DNA of 64,000 bases from assembly GCA_011503125.2 (NCBI GenBank), contig WWBZ02000022.1, positions 2,232,001 to 2,296,000 of the forward strand, given 5' to 3'. This document shows positions 48,117-58,110 of this stretch, piece after piece. The DNA comes from Botryosphaeria dothidea (lineage: Eukaryota > Ascomycota > Dothideomycetes > Botryosphaeriales > Botryosphaeriaceae). Position 1 is the stretch's first letter. Every line of letters starts with the position of its first letter. The notes below the pieces were generated by a model. That model was not told the origin of the DNA, searched no databases, and worked only from the letters and a program-made list of their open reading frames with translations. A program made the position numbers and the translations under genes.

Positions 48117-48592
48117 TCACCGCGGCAGCCCACTCCCAGCACTTCCTCCAGCCGCGGCACCTTCCCCGCTGCCACTTCCCCTCGTCCTGACGGCCAGGCT
48201 CACCCTAACCGGCTCAGTAGGGCCGCGGGTGAGCAGCTCGTCCAAGCCCAAGTCGCGCCAGGCCGGCTGGCGTTGCTTCTGGGTGGCACGCTGGATGCCG
48301 AAGGCGGCGTGCTGGTCGGGCACCACGTCGTCCTCGTCTTCCGGGTTGATGGGTTGGTGCTGCGGTGGCACGTAGATTTCCTCCGGCAGCAGGGGCGTGC
48401 GCGTAAACTCCTCGAAGAGGTCGGCGAAGCGCGGCTGCGGGAGGTGCAGGTATGTGCGGGATGAGTCGCGCGACTATTTGGGAAGGTGTGGATTAGCAGG
48501 GAGACAGCCAGAGAACCGTGGAGGTTGGTTTTGGAATACGAAGGTGGCAAGGTAGGTCGAAAGAGGGATGAATAGGATGGAGGCCGTACCAT
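48117..48592 (-). CDS. small hypothetical protein, about 119 residues
   Basis: This is a tentative two-exon model. Exon 1 carries only the ATG (48592-48590), directly followed by a GTACGG donor. Exon 2 runs 48473-48117 after a 116-nt intron. The product begins MSRDSSRTYLHLPQPRFADL and contains FEEFTRTPLLPEEIYVPPQH and an acidic PEDEDDVVPD stretch. It ends in a Gly/Ser-rich tail that may be read-through of another intron. The middle looks coding by composition, but I recognise no family. The frame also stays open upstream of the ATG, so the true start could be further 5'. Confidence 0.4.
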
Positions 48593-49761
48593 GATGGTCT
48601 GGTTCGAGAACGGGGCACGTAAAGGGTATTCCTGGGCGCCCAGTGGTTCGCAGTAGAGGTATAGTCCGTGGGTGTTGTTTCGTGTTGAGAAGCGGAGGCT
48701 GGATTCCCGGGTTGATACTTGATAGGGAAAACGGAGAGTAGATGCGGTGGCTTGATGGCTTAGACGTGCCGTCTACGGAAGGTTGGACGCCAAACGGAGT
48801 TTCGCGAGCGTTTTGCTTTCTCGCGGCTCTCAAGGTAGGCCCTGATGCGTATGCGTATAGCCCAGGCGGGCTGTAACTGGACTGTCAGGACGATCCATAG
48901 ATAGGCACGGATCAAAGCGGTCTTGAGGCTCATGGTGGGAAATCATGTGACAGGAGTGCGCAGTGAAGGAAGACAAACACTTGGAAAGTAGAGGCGGAAG
49001 GGGGCGGATGTGGTGGACACGTATTTTAATTTGAACAGATATCAACTTTCCACAGCCACGTCGGTTGCGGGCAGGGCAGTGGAGTTTGGCAGTAGGAATG
49101 GAGGCTCAGCAGTACGCGCAATGGGGGCTGACTAGAGGAAGTAACGAGAGAATTTGGACGTACTGAGCCGGGTTACCCACGGAAGAGGCGCGTGCCTTTC
49201 CGGCGTGAGCTATGAGAAGGACGGAAGGGTCGGAATGACGGTGCCGGTAGCCGATCAGCAGGGCAGATGTCGGTCCTGCGGATTGCTTGACGGCTGCGAG
49301 GTTTCAAGCGCAGGCACAAGGTGTTGTTTCGTTGGTTGTTTACTGCCTTTGTGTTAGCGCGCAGCGGGGCGGAGCGCGTGTGCAACGACGCCGCTGTGCC
49401 GCAGCAGCTGGCGGTCTCAGCTCTGGAGTTGCACACATGGTGGCTGTCGTCGGCCTCGCGTGCTGCGCGGTTGGCACAAAGCGCGGACCGCAACACCCAC
49501 ACCCTCGACTCGCGAGTGCGCGCCAAGCCTCGGGCCGACCTCGCTTAGAATTCTCGCACTGTGGATAGCGCAAATCGAACCCAACGCGACACGCAGAAAC
49601 GACGACCTCCGAGACGACCACGACGGTAACCCTGCCCCTCCGGACGAGCTTCATTCAACGAGTGCGTATCGCTGCCTGCCGTACTGCTGCCATAAGTCGC
49701 TCAGGCTGACTGGACTCCCGCTTCAGACACCTCCGTCCTTTGACACCGATAACTCGCAACC
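48593..49761. promoter_or_regulatory. upstream region of RPS29, about 1.2 kb
   Basis: It lies between the small orphan and RPS29, which point away from each other. I see no domain-bearing frame. An alternative upstream part of the orphan could lie at 48600-48800. Confidence 0.45.
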
Positions 49762-50222
49762 ATGGCCCACGAGACCGTCTACTTCTCCCGTCCCCGTACC
49801 TACGGCAAGGGCTCCCGCGGCTGGTACGTTTTGACACTCGCACAATGGATCTAGGGACGGGCGGGCGCTGCCTTTTATGCTCGACTCAGAGCGGGGGAGG
49901 AGAGCACCTTGATGGAAGCGATGGAGGCACCATGATGGAGGCTCATTGAACCGTTGGCTGACGTCCCACCCTTCTAGCCGCGTCTGCACCCACAAGGCCG
50001 GTCTGATCCGCAAGTACGGCCTCAACATCTGCCGTCAGTGCTTCCGTGAGAAGTCCAACGACATCGGCTTCGTCAAGGTACGGGAACCCGACTTCATCCC
50101 TCGACCAATGCGCAATATCACTCGGCAAAGTAACTCAGTCTTTTGGGCACAAGCACGCATTCTGAGGGAATTATCTGGGCATTACGAGGATTCAAGGCTG
50201 ACTTACGACACAGCACCGGTAA
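49762..50222 (+). CDS. RPS29: 40S ribosomal protein S29 (uS14)
   Basis: Exons 49762-49823, 49978-50077 and 50214-50222 give 56 residues, the normal length. The protein starts [20 protein letters not shown]. It has the zinc-binding CxxC...CxxC layout: the first pair is formed across the intron 1 junction (CRVC) and the second is in NICRQCFRE. The last exon is only nine bases, encoding His-Arg-stop. Introns of 154 and 136 nt are longer than most in this window, as is common in ribosomal protein genes. S29 sits in the small-subunit head near the decoding site. Confidence 0.95.
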
Positions 50223-51061
50223 ATTCGTTCCCGGAAAGGGGAGTGTCTGGGGGGTTACATTTGGGAACCGGTCATGAGCGATCATGGGCTATAAAAGCAT
50301 GCACCAGTGACGCAAAAATGGAGTTTCCTTGCTCTTATTTGCCTTGCTTTACGAATTGCGATGATTCGCACTGTTCTGTGAGCTGGATTCGCCATGCTAG
50401 CAATCTAGTTCTTCGTCTCGATTTGCGTCCCCGCCATGATCCCAACTGAAATCCGCTTGCTACCTTGTTCTGGCTACATGATTGTGCCACCTGGATTCGA
50501 GAACAGTACAATTCAAGGTCCTTGTCCGAATCAGAAGTGTTCGAATTCGACGCTTCAGCCACGATGGGAATTTGCGCAGGGATACTTCGAATTCTTACAA
50601 GGCAGCGATCCAGATTAAAGAGACGGCTTGAATATCATTTTGCTGAAGTTTCACAGAATGCGGTTTTTGGTACGGCATGCAACTGTTGCTGAGCTCTGTG
50701 ACTTACGGCTGAGCACGACGGCATCCAGCCACCATGAATTTTCCAAATCATAGGTGCCTCCACGTTCAGCAACGGGATATTTCTCTATCATTCATTTAAC
50801 CTCCATCGTGATCCCGTGCACTCAATTTAAATTGTGTCACACGCACAGGTTTTCACTTCCACGCATGCAGTCGCACACCTCACTGTTTGGTGACTTTCTT
50901 CACGCGTTCTTCAGGCTCTCGCTTCGACATCTTCCTGCTCATTGTCGTCACGCTAGGCAATTCTTTGACCGGGTCAGCAAAGCTCCGCATATGCTGCGTA
51001 GTTGAATACCTACCACTCATTGACCGCACCAAAGGCTACCGCTCGGCTGAGCAATGCTACC
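50223..51061. other. intergenic, about 0.84 kb
   Basis: It holds the RPS29 3' UTR and the 5' region of the Ser/Thr-rich membrane protein. A hydrophobic stretch is readable at about 50926-50970 (FDIFLLIVVTLG), but it lacks a nearby ATG, so a signal-peptide exon there is unproven. Confidence 0.5.
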
Positions 51062-51916
51062 ATGATACTACCAGCAATGCCTAACCTCACTTACCTACGC
51101 GCAAGCAGCCTGGTCTACACAAACCGACCATTCAGAAATGTCACTTCCAGCGACTCACCTACACAAGTGCCGCCGCAAGCCTCTACGAACAATTCAATTC
51201 CAGGCATATCCGCCAGTCATACGAGTGCTACGGCGCCGGACACTCAATCGCAGCCTTTCCCGTATCCATTGACGCTGAGTTCGACCACTGAACCCACACA
51301 GATGCCTTTAGGACCTCCATACACCAACACCACCCGCTCAACTTTCAGCACAATCACCACACGCACCCTGGTAACCCCCGATCCAGTCCCAGGTAACGAC
51401 CCTTGGCAAGGCCAACCCTTTACCTCCGAGACTCTCAGCCTCCAGGATACCGTTATGTCCACCAGCACCAATGTACCGACCACAAGTAGTACCTCGATCG
51501 ATGCCAGCGCATCTTCCGTTGGAGAAACAGTTATCAGCACAAGCAGCACCATGACATCACTCCCAAGTAGTGACTACAGTAGTACGAACGCTTACACACC
51601 TTCATTCATGTCATACCACACTTATACTGCTCGACCCACGTATCCTATAAATTCTTCTCCCAACGAAAAGGTTGCCCCGGAAAAGATTGTGAGCACCATT
51701 GTCGGGACCACATGCGGCGTGGTGACATTCTTCCTGGCCGTGTTTGCGATTGGCGCATGGTGGCTGCACCGGAGAGGCGTGAGGAAGGGGCAGGAAGAAA
51801 TGCTGGGTATGGGTGGGGAAACTGACAGGAGGGCTTTGAAGAAGGGGCCGTGGATGAGTGGGGCACTAAAGGAGAGCAGTAGCAAGGGTGAAAGGATGAA
51901 CGAAGGATTGGCTTGA
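51062..51916 (+). CDS. Ser/Thr-rich single-pass membrane protein
   Basis: From ATG 51062 the frame gives 284 residues; it is open further upstream but without an ATG. The first roughly 210 residues are Ser/Thr/Pro-rich with several N-glycosylation sites (NLT, NVT, NTT), as in cell-wall stress sensors and mucin-like fungal proteins. One transmembrane helix lies at about 213-235 (STIVGTTCGVVTFFLAVFAIGAWWL), followed by a basic stop-transfer HRRGVRKG and a short cytosolic tail. No cleavable signal peptide is evident in this model, so a 5' exon may be missing. It resembles Mid2/Wsc-type architecture, but no cysteine domain is present, so I do not assign it. Confidence 0.65.
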   Translation: MILPAMPNLTYLRASSLVYTNRPFRNVTSSDSPTQVPPQASTNNSIPGISASHTSATAPDTQSQPFPYPLTLSSTTEPTQMPLGPPYTNTTRSTFSTITTRTLVTPDPVPGNDPWQGQPFTSETLSLQDTVMSTSTNVPTTSSTSIDASASSVGETVISTSSTMTSLPSSDYSSTNAYTPSFMSYHTYTARPTYPINSSPNEKVAPEKIVSTIVGTTCGVVTFFLAVFAIGAWWLHRRGVRKGQEEMLGMGGETDRRALKKGPWMSGALKESSSKGERMNEGLA

Positions 51917-52504
51917 GAATGTACGTGAGTGAAGGGGCAGCTTGGACAGGGGTTCGACGAGGTTCTGACATTTCTAATGTCCGTCCGGCTTTTGGGCCGG
52001 AGTTTGGTCATTGAATTCAGCGCAGCCTCACAACAGCTCCTCGGTGGATATATGGTAGTGCATAACATGACGGTCAATCTATGAAACAGGGTTCGTAACT
52101 AATACACTATATTTCTCTTTGTGCCTCCTTGTTCAGGGAGTTTGGGTCCGACACTAATTTGTCTGCCGAATAATGGAAGGCCTTGAGTATTTTCCTCAGA
52201 TAAAACCTTATGCACCGCTGTACGGTTGATCAACAAGGTGGCATTTTCTTTTTCGACAACGGCCAATGAGGCTCCGGTGGCTACAGAATGCTCACGATAA
52301 GCGACAGGTGGGGCGTCACGGAGTTCGATCTTCTTCGAAGCAGGAACTGCGGGGTAGTTATGGGCTATTTATCCGCCATTGACAGCCGGACACTGAATCG
52401 CGTGGTCGTTTTTATTCTACGCCCACCACTTTTCTGCCATGGGGTAACTCGCGCTTCAACTGTACTCGCATATCTTTGGTTTTTAAGCTTACCCGGCAGC
52501 CGCG
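51917..52504. other. intergenic, 588 bp
   Basis: It holds the 3' region of the membrane protein gene and the promoter of the aldo/keto reductase. Nothing else was recognised. Confidence 0.55.
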
Positions 52505-53656
52505 ATGACTCGGATCCCTGAGCAGGCGCAGGATGATGTAATGAGCGGCACAGCGAACGAGGGGCAGCAGCAACGTCAACACCAAAACAATGTCCCGCTC
52601 TCCGCCATCGCCCCGCCGCTCGTCCTGGGCGGCGCGGGCTTCAGCAACCAGCTGCACCCCAACCCGGCCTCGCTGCCCACGCGGCACATCGTCAAGCGCG
52701 CCCTCGACATCGGCTTCCGCGCCATCGACACGTCCCCGTACTACGGGCCCTCCGAAATCCTGCTCGGCGACGCCTTCAGCCAGCCGGACTTCGTCGCCGC
52801 CCATCCGCGCAAGTCGTACCTGCTCATGACCAAGTGCGGCCGCATCGCGGCAGACAAGTTCGACTACTCGCCCGAGTGGATCCGCCAGTCGGTCGCCAGG
52901 AGCCTCGAGCGCATGCACACCGACTACCTCGATGTCGTGTTCACGCACGACTGCGAGTTCGTGACGGTCGAGGAGGCTGTGGCCGCGGTGGGCGCGCTGT
53001 TCGAACTCAAGGCCGCCGGCAAGGTGCGGTACGTGGGCATTTCGGGATACCCGGTCGCGCGCCTGGTCGAGGTTGCGCGGGCAGTGAAAGAGAAATATGG
53101 GCGCGGCGTAGATACGGTGCAGGTTTGGGGGCAGTTGACGCTGCAGAATACGGTGCTGTTGGACGAGGGTGGCCTGAAAGGGCTGAAGGATGCGGGCGTC
53201 GACTGCGTCTTTGCGTCGAGTCCGCTCGCTATTGGGCTGCTGAGGAAGAAGGGCGTCCCGGTAGGCGAACTGGGTGATTTTCATCCTGCGCCGAAGGGGC
53301 TCAGGGAGGCAGCGGCAAAAGCATCGGATTATGTCGAAGGGCAGGGAACGAAGTTGGCTGAGTTGGCGCTACAATATGCAGTCGCGCAAGGTCTGGCTGC
53401 AGGACAAGAGGTTGGATTGAGGCTGAGCACCATCCTGGGCGGTGGAACGACGCATGAGATTGGGGACAATTGGGAAGTGGGAAGCACGATTACCAGACGC
53501 TATGAAGCGCAGACGGAGGCTGTAAAACAAGCTATCGAAAATGGACATGACCGAGAAAAGAGCCTGAAAGATCTTCTCACAGAGAAAGAGCTTGAACTGG
53601 TCAAGGGCACACGAAAGATATTTGGAGAGTGGTTGAATCACAGCCTTGGGGGCTGA
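52505..53656 (+). CDS. ARA2: D-arabinose dehydrogenase (NAD), aldo/keto reductase
   Basis: This single-exon gene gives 383 residues. The AKR catalytic set is present: Asp and Tyr in FRAIDTSPYYGPSE, Lys in LLMTKCGR and His in VVFTHDCEF, in the expected order. IAPPLVLGGAGFSNQL at the N-terminus and the C-terminal GLRLSTILGG fit the Ara2 branch. That branch oxidises D-arabinose to the lactone feeding D-erythroascorbate synthesis. The first 50 codons carry a Gln-rich N-terminal stretch. Third-codon positions are almost all G/C up to about 53080 and far less so afterwards, an abrupt shift within one gene. Confidence 0.87.
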   Translation: MTRIPEQAQDDVMSGTANEGQQQRQHQNNVPLSAIAPPLVLGGAGFSNQLHPNPASLPTRHIVKRALDIGFRAIDTSPYYGPSEILLGDAFSQPDFVAAHPRKSYLLMTKCGRIAADKFDYSPEWIRQSVARSLERMHTDYLDVVFTHDCEFVTVEEAVAAVGALFELKAAGKVRYVGISGYPVARLVEVARAVKEKYGRGVDTVQVWGQLTLQNTVLLDEGGLKGLKDAGVDCVFASSPLAIGLLRKKGVPVGELGDFHPAPKGLREAAAKASDYVEGQGTKLAELALQYAVAQGLAAGQEVGLRLSTILGGGTTHEIGDNWEVGSTITRRYEAQTEAVKQAIENGHDREKSLKDLLTEKELELVKGTRKIFGEWLNHSLGG

Positions 53657-54350
53657 AATCAATATCAGATTCCGTCGTTTTGCAGAAGCTCACCGATCTC
53701 CATTTGAGCATACAGCTTTATCAAGCACTCACCCACTCGAGCCAGGTAATTTGAAATAGACAGCGCTCTTGCCTCCGCAAATACCATCTACCGAAAGTTG
53801 GTGGACAGGATCAGCGAGCCTTCGAATGGGCGATTTTCACTCCCGCATGGGAAGTAACGATTAGGTCGACTTGCCACGATATTGTGCCTGCCAGAGGTGG
53901 ACTACATTTTCGGAACGCGCAGAAGACGAAGGCCGAGGCCGAAGCCGAAGTGACTTGCTGCAGGAAGGGGGACTTGAATTGATATCCCCGCTAAGTCCGG
54001 CGACACGTTTCTCAGCGCACGAAGAGAGCACGGCTAAGTTTCCAATGCGGCCCCACATCTTGCAGCTTGATCAGCCTGGCTGCTTTCATAATCTGTGGTC
54101 CTGATCAATTGCAGAGGCATGATCGGAAGGCTAAACTAACCCAAAATGCTCAACACGTTTGTCCTTTCCGGCCTAGTGCTGATGTCTTGCATCCTGCGCG
54201 GAGTTACCCATGGTCTACGGAGTTAGGCTTGGAGCGTACTGTATTATATATCAACAGCTGAATAGACCTACATGTCCCTTCTACTCATCGTAAATCTTTC
54301 CAGTAATCTCGAGCTCTTCTTAGCCATCTCGTCAACCCACTACCCCAACA
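53657..54350. other. intergenic, 694 bp
   Basis: It holds the 3' UTR of the reductase and the promoter of the NmrA/EasG-like gene. No gene was recognised. Confidence 0.55.
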
Positions 54351-55323
54351 ATGGCAATCTTCCTGACTGGCGGCACTGGCAAGACCTCGAGCCGTATTGC
54401 GACTTTCCTGCAAGATGCAAGGATTCCTTTCATAATCGGTTCTCGCAGGGGTGCTTCCGCAGCATCATCCGGTATCAATGCAGTCAAGTTCGATTGGAAC
54501 GATGAGTCGACTTTCAAAAGTCCATTTGAGCACAAGTTCCCCAATGGAGAAAGAATCAAGGCCATTTACCTAGTAGCTCCGGAGCTCGATGACCCCGCAC
54601 CCATCATGAACAAGTTCATCGACTTCTGCACCAAAGAGTACGACGTCAAGAGATTTGTGTTGATGGCGGGCAGTTCCGCGGAGCCGGGCGGATGGCACGT
54701 TGGAAAGGTGTGGCAACATCTTCTCGATATCAAGGTTGAATACGCCGTTCTGCGACCTTCGTGGTTCATGGGTACGTAAAGGCTGTCTTGATGATCTGAA
54801 GGGGCGTGACTTGCTGACACGGTGCCAGAAAATCTATCAGAAGGATGGTTTGTGGCATCCGTCAAGAAGGGTCAGCTCTTTACCGCTTGCGGAGACGGCA
54901 AGATCCCTTTCATAAGCGCTGAGGACATTGCTGCCGTAGCGTTCCGCACACTCACGGATGAAAAGCCCCACAACACCTCCTACCGTGTGCTCGGACCCGA
55001 GCTATTGACTCACGATGATGTATGCTTCACATCAAATTCACGACCCATAGTTCTTGACGCTGACGATAAAGCAGATTGCAGAGAAGCTCAGCAAGATTCT
55101 CGGACGCAAGATTGTGAATGTCAAGCCTACCGAGGAAGAGAGGAAAAAGGCTCTCACAGATGCTGGCATGCCCCAGAACTATGCGGATTTCCTGACGTCG
55201 CTTGAGCTCATCGCGGCGAGGGGAGAAGAGGCATGGGAAGGCAATGACGTGGAAAAGGTCACCGGAAGGCCTCCGATCAGTTTCGATGAGTTCGCAAAGA
55301 GTAAGAAGACGGCATGGGAGTAG
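54351..55323 (+). CDS. NmrA-like NAD(P)-binding reductase, EasG/FgaFS-type
   Basis: Exons 54351-54771, 54829-55019 and 55075-55323 give 286 residues. The Rossmann start MAIFLTGGTGKTSSRIA has the GxxGK-T form used by the ergot-alkaloid reductases EasG/FgaFS and relatives rather than the usual GxxGxxG. Later blocks support this: RFVLMAGSSAEPGG, VLRPSWFMENLSEGWF, ACGDGKIPFISAEDIAAVAF and VLGPELLTHDD. The closing segment DVEKVTGRPPISFDEFA is also shared by that family. Known members reduce an iminium in clavine alkaloid synthesis, but many fungal homologues lie outside ergot clusters, and no dmaW or other eas gene is in this window. Its partner may be the methyltransferase 218 bp downstream on the opposite strand. 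Confidence 0.8.
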
Positions 55324-55541
55324 ATTTGTAATCCTACAGAGTTGAGTGACTTGCGGACCTTGCCGTGTTGAAGCGCGCTGTCCACCGATTTCCAAACCTC
55401 TCACTCATTACGTTCCTTACCACTGTCCTTTCATTTCCCAATTGAAAACATCGGTCATCCAAACATAACGAACCAGCACAGAAGTGATTGCAATCACGCG
55501 ATCGTGCTAACAGCAACTTGATCCTATGAACATAGTCAGCT

Positions 55542-56518
55542 TCAGATACATGTAGCCAAGGAAGCAAGTTGGGGAGTTACTTCTGGACCGTTGCGTGCCA
55601 ACCTAAAATCTGCCGTCTGCGTCTCATACCTGAACCTCTCTGCTGATTTCTCCGCCACGCCCTTCCGGACATACGTCAAATACTCCGGTACACCAGGGAA
55701 CTTGACGTTATCAGCGAGCACTATGCTGCCTATCCTGAGCAGACCCAGCTCTTCACATGCCTGAAGATCCGGAATGTAAAAGTCTTTCCAATGGTCTAGG
55801 AGCATGCAGTCAACCTCTCCCCTCTTCAGTTTCCCCTCATCAACGAGTCTCCTCAGAGAATCTCCGGCGGAGCCGACGTGGACTTCAACGATATCTTTCA
55901 AGCCCGCCAGCTCTATCAGACTTGAAGCGATTGCGGCCATGATTGGCGTCTTCTCGAAAGTGATGTATCTGAAATGCTGCTCGGCATTGATGTCTCTCAG
56001 AGCTGCTCCCAGGACAATGGCGGAGTAGCCGATATAGGTGCCAAACTCCAGGAGGACCTTAGGCGGCCCAGGAGATGCTTTGGAAAGGACAGATGTGATG
56101 AAGCTGCTCTTGTCGGCGCCAAGGGTCATGAGCCATCTGGCGTCGTGCAAAGTTTCCGCGTATTCATCGATGACAGCACCGATTGCCTGAGGATTACCTC
56201 GGAGCTTTTCAATAGAGGGGTGTTCATGGATGTAGTTCAAGAGTTGGATTTCGTTGCTTGCTTCTCTCTTCGCTAAATACGTCAGCACTGGTATTCTTTA
56301 ATTTGTTTGCTGAAAAGTGTACGAAAAGCGAGGAGCATTGCAGATTTTGTAGCATCGCTTCTCGATAAAAGACAAAGTATTTGCGTCGCTGGACTCACAT
56401 AAGCTGCGTTGAGGCCTGGGTTTTCCATATCAGAACTACGGCCGGTTCTCGTCACGCCCTTCCACTGCGTTTCATGTGCGCCAAGTGATTCGGATTGGGG
56501 TGGAACAGAGGTAGCCAT
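55542..56518 (-). CDS. catechol O-methyltransferase-like (COMT family)
   Basis: Exons 56518-56399 and 56267-55542 give 281 residues. The AdoMet motif KVLLEFGTYIGYSAIVLGAAL is followed by an acidic ribose-binding strand (YITFEKTPIMAAIA). The metal site typical of COMT is present: DCMLLDHWKDFYIPDL and VLADNVKFPG. Catalytic Lys is in LDHWKD. The acceptor of the 131-nt intron is ambiguous; AG at 56268-56269 keeps the frame. A further intron just before the stop (a GTAACT at the RNGPE codon) cannot be excluded. The family methylates catechol hydroxyls with Mg2+; the substrate here is unknown. It is tail-to-tail with the EasG-like reductase. Confidence 0.82.
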
Positions 56519-57228
56519 TGTTAAATGTTCGGGAGGATTCAATAGTTAAGAAAGGAGATATGTTCTAACATTTCGTCTTCTCGAGCTTCTTTTTATGTGT
56601 AGTCCTGGCGCGCGGAATGGTTTCAACACATGTCGGGGTCGGGATGTGGGGCAGTACAGCGCCGATCAGAAAGATGCCTCCCGGAAGTCCACATCTCGAG
56701 CGAAATATCCCGCTTTGACTTGCGTGCTCGACGGTCCCTCGAGGTTTACGGATGAATAGCACCGAAGGGCTCGGTGGAGACTAGGGAAAATGCTGCTCTA
56801 TTTTGGAATTGCCGAACGCCGAATTGTTACATGCTGTTCAGACTCGGCCGAAGACGTCGCATTACTCTCTTCTATTCATGTCTTTCTTACGGTTCCCCGC
56901 CGAAATCCTCAGTTTCGCTGTAAGTTTGAATTGATAAGTGGCCGCAAGACATACTTCACTCCGCTGCCGAGGACGACACTGCACATGGATGGATATACGA
57001 CCACTGGCTTTCACCCCAGTTGCAACTACCTCCACTAATGTCCCCAGGGCGGAGCTGAACTTTGATATGCTTTCGGTCAAAACTGGTGCCGAAAAGTCTT
57101 GCCCCGGCGGAACAAACGCATGTGTTGGTGCGGTCTCTGCCCAAAAGGGTCGTCCATCAGCACAAACACTCGCTCTCTTCCCCGGCAATCAGCAAAAGGC
57201 ATGGCGGCCTCGCAGAGAGCAAAAGAAA
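56519..57228. other. intergenic, 710 bp
   Basis: It holds the promoter of the COMT-like gene and the downstream side of the tRNA gene. A T-rich TTTCTTTT tract directly after the tRNA (about 57220-57228, minus strand) fits a Pol III terminator. No protein gene was seen. Confidence 0.55.
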
Positions 57229-57337
57229 TGTCCCTACGCAGAATCGAACTGCGGACCTTCGGATCGCCTCTTCTGGGAAGAAGTCACACTATACAGTAGT
57301 ATGAGACCGACGTCATAACCGACTAGACCACAGAGAC
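57229..57337 (-). tRNA. tRNA-Met (CAT anticodon), with intron
   Basis: The minus strand folds as a tRNA. Acceptor stem GTCTCTG pairs with TAGGGAC, followed by discriminator A. The D arm is GTC...GAC with AGTCGGTTA in the loop (box A). The T arm is CGCAG-TTCGATT-CTGCG (box B). The anticodon loop reads CTCATA, giving CAT, and about 35 nt between positions 37 and 38 form an intron. The anticodon stem pairs at four of five positions, with a U-U at its loop end, so the exact intron edges and isotype carry some doubt. The mature length would be about 74 nt. Confidence 0.75.
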
Positions 57338-58110
57338 TGAGGGGAAGACCTGAGATCTTCTCTGTGAAATCAGATGCTTCAGGCACCTGATTATGGGAAC
57401 TCTATTCGCGGCTTGGATATATATCTATTCAGTAAGAAAGACTTAGCGCTCCAGGCTGTGGCGTTGGTGTTGAGAAAAATTCGGTGGCTGTGGGTCCAGT
57501 AGATCTGGGGCCGAAAAGAAAGCCGGTCGGTCGGGCCGAGGGCGGGAGTCGCTGTCTGGAGCAATGCGAAAAAGATGAACCGCAAAAATCAGCGGCAATT
57601 GGCTGTACGGGATCAGCTGTGCTGTCAGAGATGAAGCGGGGAGAAGAGGACAGCATGGCAGCGTGCAAGATGTATTCAGGGTCCTATCGCCTAAAGCGGC
57701 ATAGCGTAGAGAAAACTGAGGTAATGCCAGGGGCCGGTCCCTACGGTAGGGGCATGCTGCAATACTCCCGAAAAAGGCCTTACATACTTGCTGCACTCTG
57801 GAAGCCCTGTGACACACGTGGTAAGCAGAGAAACGTCTCAATTGGTCACATATGTCCACAGCCATCAACTATACCCCAATTCTCGAATATTGGGTATAGA
57901 TCTCAAAACTTTTGCCATGGCCAACCCATCGAATCGTCCATGGCACTACGTGACCCCGAAGATAATAAAATGCATGAGCCCATATGCCGCTTCAGTGGTG
58001 TCAAAGCGCCGTCCATATGCAATCAGAAGCCCGCCCAAACGCCAAAAAATGCCCTTCAACTTTCCCTCCGGCCAGGATATCCGTTCGCCCATCACTGTGC
58101 GCCGGCCCGC
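57338..58110. other. intergenic, 773 bp, with a hairpin
   Basis: It lies between the 5' side of the tRNA and the 3' end of RPC53. It contains the inverted repeat described separately at 57869-57899. A very long plus-strand open frame crossing this region is antisense to RPC53 and is not a gene. Confidence 0.5.
57869..57899. repeat. short perfect-arm inverted repeat
   Basis: CTATACCCCAAT and ATTGGGTATAG form a near-perfect hairpin around a short TCTCGAAT loop, downstream of RPC53 and upstream of the tRNA. It may be part of the RPC53 3' UTR. Confidence 0.55.

Noticed and set aside
49824..50213. Introns of RPS29 as possible hosts of a box C/D snoRNA
   Set aside because: CTGA-like boxes occur, but no properly spaced RTGATGA box C with terminal stem was found.
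52412..53284. A 290-codon minus-strand open frame
   Set aside because: It is antisense to the GC-rich 5' half of ARA2, which carries the full AKR catalytic set.
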